Shown: one piece after another, positions 1 through 7,155 of the stretch
Position numbering within the stretch: position 1 is the stretch's first letter
Layout: the number at the start of each line of letters is the position of its first letter
DNA from: Saccoglossus kowalevskii
Taxonomy: Eukaryota; Hemichordata; Enteropneusta; Harrimaniidae
Length of the DNA: 12,759 nt
Direction of reading: 5' to 3'
Assembly (NCBI RefSeq): GCF_000003605.2
Contig: NW_003105113.1
Span: 159,076 to 171,834 of the forward strand
Notes under the pieces: generated by a model
Seen by the model: the letters and a program-made list of their open reading frames with translations, nothing else
What the model was told of the DNA's origin: nothing
The model's database searches: none
Made by a program: the position numbers and the translations under genes

Positions 1-1
1 T

Positions 2-494
2 CTCAGTCACACGGAAGTGGTAAACAAGTCATATGCGACACTCTTTGACATGGAATCATTATCGGCAGACAAAGACCCAAGCCAGCTGAAAACTGATCAC
101 TATAGTCTAATGTTTAGAATGTCAAATATGTTCTCTTTTATTTTAATTTTAATTTGATCGATGAAATAAAACAGTGTAGTGACGTGCCTAGTAACCTGCT
201 AAATAACGAGATAATTCCGACGTCAAATTCTATTTTGTCCAGCGACAGTGTACAAACGTGCGCCGGTGTCGGTGACGATCACGGTGACCAGCCACACCAG
301 AACGCACATATTTCACATCTAACTCAACCCCATGCAACAAAAATTGATACTATGTGTTCATTATGGTCCATTCTTCCACGACGAACAAGTACATAAGTGA
401 CAATTTAGTCAAAGACGAGAAAACTGCACAAGAAATTTGCCTTATTTACACGTATCGGCAATGCAAGCTGCCATGCGACTTCCCCTTCTGACGT
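2..494 (+). other. Coding-like segment, three successive open frames, product unknown
   Basis: Three stretches look like protein-coding sequence but lie in different frames. Positions 2-157 are open in frame 2 (begins LSHTEVVNKSYATLFDMESL). Positions 154-396 are open in frame 1 and follow a possible 3' splice site, aaaacag at about 168-174. Positions 348-491 are open in frame 3 and include EICLIYTYRQCKLPC, whose Cys spacing vaguely recalls a CCCH zinc finger but lacks a clear fourth ligand. Local base composition is richer in CpG than the DNA to the right. It could be one or two exons of a plus-strand gene entering from the left edge, or a frameshifted pseudogene. No family is recognised and no function is proposed. 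Confidence 0.3.
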
Positions 495-799
495 CACAAG
501 GGGAATTTCTGTATACAAATGAGAAGCTAATGAGGAGCCTCGTTTTAAAATACACAAAAATAAAGTTGCCGTAGACTGAGTTTAAAACACATTTTTTCAC
601 TTAAAAAAATAATTCATGCTTAGAAACATAAAAATTAATAATATTTATGTATCAAATGATAATTTTAGGGGTGAAACTAGCAGCCATTTCACAGGCACTT
701 TAAATGATTGATTTGGAGTCATCATTGGTGGCAGGAGCAGCGTAAACTGGACATTATTACTCTATGAGAATGAATATTTACAAGTGACAGATATCTTCC
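495..799. other. Gene-free stretch, probable LINE 3' untranslated region
   Basis: No gene is visible. On the minus strand this is directly downstream of the reverse transcriptase remnant, so it probably holds the element's 3' UTR. The sequence rich in ATT on the minus strand at about 634-651 resembles the short ATT-type tails of invertebrate LINEs and may mark the element's 3' end. That boundary is inferred, with no target-site duplication identified. Confidence 0.3.
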
Positions 800-2670
800 G
801 GGTTCTAGGCTAGTTTTGAAACTCCGATATTAATCAGTTTGGCCCAATATTAATACATTTCTTTGTGGTTAACAAATAAATTGGGTAATGCCCACATCCC
901 CCCAAGACAGTGACATTTGGTGCATTTTTGGTTACGCCCAGATACATTTTTCATGCAAATATTTGAACGCGTTCTAAGTATTCACAACGTTGGTATCCCC
1001 AGATTTCAGAGGCATACGTTAAAATTGGGACGACCATTGACTCAAACATTTTGGAAAATGCGTTAAAGGGAAGTTGACCAATATTGTCAATTTTAGTTGA
1101 AACACTCAAGAGACTTTCTACCTTGCTGAGCAAGAACTTTAGTGGCGTACAACCACTTAAGACGACACAAACATAAAATGCCCAAATATTTATAATAAGA
1201 AACAACCCCAACCTTCTTCCCATCAAATGACCATTTTTCATTGTTGGCAACACGCCCACCACAATTAAAGACAATAATTTTTTCTGCATATTAACTGACA
1301 TTTTCCATTGTTTGCAATAAAAACTTAAACCATTAAGCAATCTTTGTAAACCTGAAAACACTATTTGAGAAAAGAATAACATCATCGGCAAATAATAAAC
1401 ATAACAGTTCAGTCAGATCAGGTGCAAGTTGAATACCCCTTTGACCTGTATTATGTAATTTACGTGGTAGTTCATTTATAAAGAAAGTAAAAAGAAAGTA
1501 AATAGAAAAGGGCTCAGCATGCACCCATGACAAATGCCTATGGGACAGGTAAAATAATCTGTGTTGCCAGCTTATGATTTCACACACGATTTAACATCAC
1601 TATATATGCTATTTAGCATTTTAAACATTTTGCCATGAACACCCCCTTTTAACAAGGCATACCAAAGTCTTTGACGTTCTATAGTGAGAAAATCAATAAA
1701 AACACAGTAAAATTTGCCCTTTTTTCTTGGTAAGATATCTCTGAATTCATGACTGTAGTATGAAAATATTATCAACATTGGAGTAACCCCTTCTAAAACC
1801 AGCTTGCCTTTCGTCAACTTTGTTCAGTACTTCTGCCCAATAAACATGACGACTATTTGAAATAGAAGTAAAAATTTTACTGAAAATACTTAGCAAGGAA
1901 ATCCCCCTATAATTCCCAGGAATGTTTGTGGAGCCCTTCTTAAAAATTGGTATTATAGCCTTAGACCAAAGTGTTGGAAATATCCCACTGTCAAACAATC
2001 TATTAAACAGAATATTTGAATAGGGAAATATTTGATCACGTGTTGATTTAAAAAATTTGCCAATAATGTCATCTGGTCCAGATGATTTGCCTGGTTTTGA
2101 TGAATTGATGCTTTGGTATATTTCATCGTTAGAAATTGGTCCATTAAAAAGGTCATAGTTCATTTCTTCTGTGAGGATGAATTCCTCCGAACTGTCCTTT
2201 TGTGAAAAGAGATCCTTAAAATAATCATACCATTCAACAGGTGAAATTTGAGCGCGTCTCGGAGTAGACGTAAAAGTATGGTTTCTGAGTATTAACAAAC
2301 ATTTTTTGGGATTAGCTAAAGAAATTATCAATTTGGCTTTATTTTCAAGAAATGTTCTTTTTTTATGACGACACATTGCTTTAAAACGTTTCTTAGCGTC
2401 ACTAAATTCAGTCGAAAGGTTTTTGACTCCCATACTTTCGAAATTGTCTCAGCAAACTGTATTTGTAAGACTTTAATTGTTCACAGTCATCGTCAAACCA
2501 AGAAGGCTGTCTATGAGTATTGTGACAACTGATAACAACATTTTTTACCATGTTACATTTGGTAGCAGCATTGCGACATAATTCCCCAAACTACAGGATA
2601 AAATCCTCAATAGAAAAGTTTGGATACTCAATGAAATTATCCAAACGAGATAACGAATTTACTGAACACA
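800..2670 (-). pseudogene. LINE ORF2 reverse transcriptase remnant, multiply frameshifted
   Basis: The minus-strand order is: a linker with PSWFDDDCEQLKSY (about 2470-2510), preceded by an in-frame TAG near 2600; then, in another frame (2433-1747), KPGKSSGPDDI, NYRGISLLSIFSKI and QAGFRRGYS, typical of RT motifs 1-2. The frame shifts again near 1800, where YCVFIDF (about 1715) carries the first catalytic Asp. It shifts again to ELLCLLFADDVILFSN, whose FADD at about 1381-1392 is the RT active-site signature. After a fourth shift near 1370 comes FYCKQWKMSVNMQK and a thumb region ending in TYASEIWGYQ. A stop near 955 is followed by residual similarity (YLGVTKNAP, then YWAKLI) down to about 800. 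The catalytic Asp residues survive but the frame does not. Confidence 0.8.
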
Positions 2671-2699
2671 AATCACTAACAAATTATTCGCTTTAACAA

Positions 2700-2940
2700 G
2701 GTTACACACATATTTTGAATAAGAAACATTTAAATTTTCATGGTAACACAAATCGAAATGTGTATAAATATTCATGACAAACTTTAAAGGTAAATGGTCA
2801 GATTCAAAGGGAATTGGGATCTTACTGGTACTACTCTATATATAAAGCTCTTCAACAGACCTTCATTGTACAGCCAATGATTTCTTTCAACTTACGCAAT
2901 CAATGAGCATAATTGTGATGAATATACGACACAGTACAGA
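2700..2940 (-). pseudogene. LINE ORF2 endonuclease domain remnant (C-terminal end)
   Basis: On the minus strand the fragment NEGLLKSFIYRVV (about 2830-2870) is followed, after a frame change, by IPFESDHLPLKF (about 2780-2815). The SDH tripeptide followed by LP is the conserved C-terminal active-site motif of exonuclease-endonuclease-phosphatase domains in APE-type LINEs, where the His is catalytic. The reading continues through a linker to a stop codon near 2670. Upstream of about 2900 similarity fades into a few scattered residues (for example LIDCV). The rest of the endonuclease is absent or unrecognisable, so it cannot be functional. Confidence 0.6.
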
Positions 2941-3919
2941 CTCTTTATATTATGAATGATGAAACACATTAGTTCTTTAATGATTTTATTTGAAAAAAAG
3001 TAAATGAAATCTATAACACGACCTTAGAATATTAACCCACAAACCCATAAACATTGATGGACAATCTAGCATTCTAGGTTAAGCTGCTAAGCGGTTATAC
3101 TAGTTCACATTAGCCCTGTCAGTGTAATCACTTCATTCAGAAAAGGTGGTATAAGAGTAATATCATGTAAAAATTTACAATTCACATTAAGATATTTTGT
3201 TTATAGTCATGTCAATATGAATCATGATCCCCAACTCTGTTCACACCTTTGTGAACAGCAGTATTGAACGCAAATTAAATAATATCACAGATTCTGCAAT
3301 GTGCTTGATCTGTCTAGACATCAAGAAAAAGTCTCCTTCCACTAAGATTACGTTAAACTATGACTATGAAATATACAGATTAATATCATTTTCTTAGCTA
3401 AGCTCTCAACATTCAGTAATAATTTCCATTAATGTTTTCATATTTGTTGTGTGTGCGACTTTAATAAGATTAGTTTTAGTTTGTTGATGTCTGCAATATT
3501 TGATTTGTAATGAGTGTATTTTCAACTTTAATTGTTTTGATGTTTGGTATGTGACAATGATTCCAATTCTCTAATTTTACTTAATAATTTTGTAATTTGT
3601 TGGGATTGCTGAAGATCAATAGATATAACATATCCGTCTTGACTGGCACGTCATTTGTTTACAATAACAAATAAAATAACCAGGCTTTTGAAATTCTGTT
3701 CAATTGTTTATACAAAAAACAGATGAAAATGCATTGTTTTCATCTAGACTTGCCACAATCACTGACAAAGATTCACAACAAAAGAATGTTGAAAAAAAAA
3801 GCTATAGAAATGAGGTCAGCTATTCTCCAGACTTCTGGAATTTTACATTAAGCAAATTTGTTAATTGATTAGTATCTGAGGTGAAACAAAGATTACATTC
3901 ACTAAGCTAATGCTAACTA

Positions 3920-3929
3920 CCCCCCCCCC
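3920..3929. repeat. Poly-C tract (10 C)
   Basis: Ten consecutive C within AT-rich DNA. It is a simple homopolymer, likely variable in length and prone to sequencing error. No function is implied. Confidence 0.9.
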
Positions 3930-4439
3930 TCTCCACATTGACAAAGATTAAATAATTTGCCATTTACATGTAAAATAAAAGTTTTATATCTATCAAGATG
4001 TGTGTTACAACTAACAAGAACTAAAATAAATTACATGAATTAACAAGTCATGGTCAATGATTAAGATTTGTCTTAAGATTTGAGAACACAAAAATCTGTC
4101 TTGTCTTCATAAAACAAAACAGTGTGTCAAGGCATGTTTATTTTGTGCTGATATCTACATTATTATACAATTGTAAAGAATACTTTTGCTATTTTTGGTC
4201 AAAACTTGCATTCTTGACTTCTTCAAAACCACTACCTTAATTGCTTGGATACTTGATATGTTCATTTTTGTGAGGATGTCTGAGAAATGGCGAAGGACTC
4301 TTAAAATTAAAAACCAACATGGCCACCACAAAAAATGTTCATACCAAGTATGAAATAAAATCAGCCCATGCATGCCTTAGGAAAGAAACTTTTGGCTGCA
4401 CATCAGTTAAATTTGTTTGCATACCAAAATAACTGAGGA

Positions 4440-4459
4440 GATTAATTTATAAATTAATC
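4440..4459. repeat. 20-bp perfect palindrome
   Basis: GATTAATTTATAAATTAATC equals its own reverse complement. It is entirely A/T apart from the outermost bases, so part of the symmetry could arise by chance in this AT-rich context. No flanking element was recognised. Confidence 0.85.
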
Positions 4460-4552
4460 CGAAAAGGGGTAGACACCTAGTAAAACTTATATTGAATATT
4501 TTGCATTTTTTAGGGAGGAAATGAACGCCAGTCAAATGGAAAGTAAAACAAG

Positions 4553-4566
4553 CAGCCTCTCGGCTG
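4553..4566. other. Small hairpin at left end of element A
   Basis: CAGCC, four unpaired bases, then GGCTG: a 5-bp stem near the left end of the element. The same stem occurs in copy B at 10484-10497, with one changed loop base (TCTC versus TATC). Confidence 0.6.
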
Positions 4567-4660
4567 AGATAGTTTCGTTGTTAGCAATGCACATTACAAT
4601 TAAAGAACTGAAGACATCATTAGAAAATGAACAATATATATATATAAAAAGTATCGGGAC

Positions 4661-5372
4661 AAATCTGAAAGAAGTCCACACGTAGTATGTATATATGTAA
4701 TTATAAGCAATCGGACTTGCAGTTTTCAACAATAAGTCAAAAATATCACATTTCACCAAAAATGACAAAAATAATCATCAAAATTAAGTAATTGAAGATT
4801 TCACAACGAAATTAACAAATCTGAAAGAGGTCCACATGTAGTATCTATATATGTATTATAAAAGCAATCGAACTTGTGGTTTTCAACAAGAAGTCGAAAA
4901 TATCACTTTTTACCAAAAATGACAAAAATATTCACTAAAATTAAAGAATTAAGATATCATCACAAAATGAACAAATCTGAGAGAGGTCCACATGTAGTAC
5001 CTATATATGTAATATCAAAGCAATTGGACATGCAGTTTTTAACAAGAAGTCGAAAATATCACTTTTTACCAAAAATAACAAAAATATTCACAAAAATTAG
5101 AGAATTAAAGATATCATCACAAAATGAACAAATCTGAGAGAGGTCCACATGTAGTACCTATACATGTAATATCAAAGCAACTGGACTTGCGGTTTTTAAC
5201 AAGAAGTCGAAAATATCACTTTTTACCAAAAATGACAAAAATATTCATCAAAATTAGAGAAATGAAGATATCATCATGAAATGAACAAATCTGAGAGAGG
5301 TCTACCCAAGGTACATATACACCAAGTATCAAAGCATTCAGGCTTGTAGTTTTTAAGAAGAAGTCGAAAAAG
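4661..5372 (+). repeat. Tandem array of ~156-bp monomers inside element A
   Basis: Monomers begin with AAATCTGA at 4661, 4817, 4973, 5130 and 5287, giving periods of 156, 156, 157 and 157 bp. Each contains GGTCCACATGTAGTA (variants), an AAGAAGTCGAAAATATCAC block and a CCAAAAATGACAAAAATA block. The first monomer is the most diverged, the middle ones are most alike, and the fifth is a partial monomer that merges into the right domain of the element. The ~157-bp length is close to the ~160-bp satellite family known from bivalves, but sequence identity to it was not tested. Confidence 0.85.
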
Positions 5373-5422
5373 TAAAACATAGACACGGACGCCAACGACG
5401 ACAGACAATCACTCATATGATA

Positions 5423-5453
5423 AGCTTCGTTCGACAAAGTCGACGGCGGAGCT
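5423..5453. other. Terminal hairpin of element A
   Basis: AGCTTCG pairs with CGGAGCT through one G-T wobble, and an inner TCGAC/GTCGA stem closes on AAA. It is followed by AAAAA, so the end reads GGAGCTAAAAA. Copies B (10983-11010) and C (12634-12668) carry equivalent hairpins with different bases, suggesting that the structure rather than the exact sequence is kept. Confidence 0.6.
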
Positions 5454-5457
5454 AAAA

Positions 5458-6357
5458 AATGATGTGCATGGTTATACTTGTACTAACGTGGAACAAAAGT
5501 GGACAAAGAATATACGAGAAATGATGTGAGATTAAAAAGTTTAAATCACATAAAAACACTTTAAATGAATGCTGATATTTATGGAGATGCTCGATGCATC
5601 TCATTATGTGAACAGCAGCATATCTGGATGCAATATTGTATACTTAAGTATTTATAAAGTTTAATTTGTTATGACATACATGAAGGTTTGCAAAAGTTCA
5701 TATACACAAATTTATGCATTACATATTCATGCAGGAATCTAGTACAGTATTTGGAATGAAACTTATAACCAGCTTTTGATAATTTTAGATTGCCACTTCT
5801 CAGTCTGCCGAATTATTGTGATCTGTTCATGAAATATGGTAGAGACAGTGTTCTGGAAAACACTAAATAGTGAAGCCATATTGCTCTGTATTTTATAACC
5901 CCAGGAACACCACAAGAGGAAAATACCTGGCTGTGTTGATATTATTTATCAATGGAGACACGAACAATGATGCAGTCTCAATAATTCAGGGTAAACAGAA
6001 GAAAGCACATTTATGGAGTATATAGTTTCATGGCCACAAATAGCTAGATAATACAACTGGTAGCAAAATGCACCACAGTTTAAGCATTTTAAGTGCAATA
6101 TAGGTTTTCAGATGATTTTGCAACTTTGTAAATAAAGAAACACTGCTAGATACCCACGCTTGTTGACATTTCCAGAGTAAACCCACATAGCCTAAGGTGG
6201 TCTATGATAGAAACATTGCATCATGCTATTGGTGTAATCAAATTAGTAACTAAATGCTTTCTTTTGGAGAACTCTCCTCTTTTGTCCCAGACTCAAAAGA
6301 ATGCAGACTGATAAAGTATTTACAAGTGGTTTTCAGTTAACTTTTGCCACATCCTAT
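5458..6357. other. Intergenic stretch, no gene seen
   Basis: AT-rich DNA between element A and the probable 3' end of UBE2K. No coding sequence or RNA gene was recognised. It contains one short perfect hairpin at 5584-5602. Confidence 0.5.
5584..5602. other. Short perfect hairpin
   Basis: GAGATGC, loop TCGAT, GCATCTC: a 7-bp perfect stem with a 5-nt loop. No adjoining gene end explains it as a terminator, and no function is claimed. Confidence 0.7.
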
Positions 6358-6363
6358 TTTATT
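6358..6363 (-). promoter_or_regulatory. Candidate polyadenylation signal for UBE2K
   Basis: On the minus strand this reads AATAAA, the first canonical signal noticed downstream of the UBE2K stop codon, giving a 3' UTR of about 0.7-0.75 kb. A variant signal ATTAAA lies closer, at 6837-6842, and would give a UTR of about 0.25 kb. AATAAA is common by chance in AT-rich DNA, so either could be the real site. Confidence 0.3.
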
Positions 6364-7083
6364 GACATTTTGTAAATGTGGTGACTACTATGAACAATTT
6401 TTACTTTGATTGTTGTTAACGGGTTTAGTCAATTCAATAAATCATGAAAACAAATTTTGAATACACACATTTGAAAAAAATATTGCAGAACTTCTAAAAC
6501 CAACTGTCAATCCAAAGTACAATCAACGATTTTTGAGAAAATAATGTGGGATATTTTGTCTATAGGCCATGAATGAACTGATTTACTAAATAATGAAATA
6601 TAACAAATTAAAATATTACATGCAAAGTTTGATTAATATGAGAAGACAGCAGCAGTGCTGTTTTTATGCTGTGTCTGAACAGGGACTAACAAATAAGACA
6701 CAAGTACATGTGTATGTCATATTCACCTACATACATCCCCACTGCAAAGAAATATATACAATGATATAGTTGCATCGTTTGAAACTTACACCAGTGACTA
6801 TCTCAAAAATTATTTATGTATTCCCCTGTTGCTACGTTTAATAAGTTACATAGAGTGTACACGCCAGCATTGCACATTATCTTACCTGCAAGAACACACC
6901 TATTCAGGTGGGCATCATATCATATATAACTGAAACTAATCTAATATCTAAGTTCATTACAAAATGTGGATCAATAACCACGGTCCATATTTCAAAGCAC
7001 AACTAGGCTGTACAATTGTTTTTAACTATACTGTGTTGATTGGTACAGTCAGTATTTACAGTGAACTTTATACAAAATGTACT
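6364..7083 (-). other. UBE2K: Probable 3' UTR of UBE2K
   Basis: This is the minus-strand sequence downstream of the UBE2K stop codon, extending to the first canonical AATAAA. It is AT-rich and holds no other recognisable gene. The extent is inferred only from the stop codon and the candidate polyadenylation signals. Confidence 0.35.
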
Positions 7084-7155
7084 TCAGCTCATAAGATACT
7101 CTACAGCTTTTTCAACATCCCAACTATGCATGGATAACGCTTCTCTGGATGCAGT
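7084..7155 (-). CDS. UBE2K: UBE2K coding exon 5 (end of UBA domain, stop codon)
   Basis: 72 nt: 23 codons plus TGA at 7086-7084. It follows acceptor ctgttttcag and encodes [20 protein letters not shown] followed by LMS. It completes the three-helix UBA domain; SWDVE matches the human protein exactly. The number of residues between MGF and ALS equals that of the human protein, which confirms the splice phase. It ends one residue earlier than human UBE2K. Confidence 0.93.
   Translation of the reverse strand, partial: TASREALSMHSWDVEKAVEYLMS

Larger units (their letters stand above)
634..2940 (-). mobile_element. Degenerate non-LTR retrotransposon (LINE), 5'-truncated
   Basis: Reading on the minus strand from about 2940 to 800, one finds in order the end of an apurinic-type endonuclease domain, a linker, a reverse transcriptase domain and the thumb/C-terminal region. 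This is the layout of ORF2 of LINEs with an APE endonuclease (Jockey/CR1/L2-like groups; the clade cannot be settled by eye). The reading frame is broken several times and holds in-frame stops, so the copy is dead. The 5' part of ORF2, any ORF1 and the 5' UTR are missing, as is usual for 5'-truncated insertions. The left border (about 634) and right border (about 2940) are approximate. Confidence 0.8.
2941..4546. other. AT-rich intergenic stretch, no gene seen
   Basis: No convincing coding sequence, RNA gene or known element was found on either strand. Short open frames here lack protein-like composition or recognisable motifs. The only local structures noted are a run of ten C at 3920-3929 and a 20-bp perfect palindrome at 4440-4459. 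Confidence 0.5.
4547..5457 (+). mobile_element. Interspersed element copy A, pearl/Helentron-like, with internal tandem array
   Basis: This shares three blocks with a second copy at 10478-11017: a ~95-bp left domain (AACAAGCAGCCT onward, with a small hairpin), a central array of ~156-bp monomers, and a ~150-bp right domain ending in a hairpin followed by CTAA and an A run. It encodes no protein. A left domain, internal ~160-bp tandem repeats and a right domain with a terminal hairpin is the known architecture of bivalve pearl elements and other non-autonomous Helentron-type elements, and CTAA after a hairpin fits the CTRR end of Helitrons. The family name is inference from architecture; the repeat structure and second copy are seen directly. 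Both copies continue with TGATGT after the A run, so the right edge may lie a few bases further. Confidence 0.65.

Noticed and set aside
3280-3325. Possible similarity between 3280-3325 and 7225-7280 (TGCTT.AT.TGTCTAG.CAT)
   Set aside because: Only about 20 bp match with several differences, and flanks do not extend it convincingly.
4155-4373. Minus-strand open frame of 72 codons
   Set aside because: Low-complexity, no motif, no splice or transcript support; likely chance.
4874-5137. Plus-strand open frame with an internally repeated peptide
   Set aside because: The peptide repeat follows from the 156-bp monomers (a multiple of 3), and other monomers break the frame.
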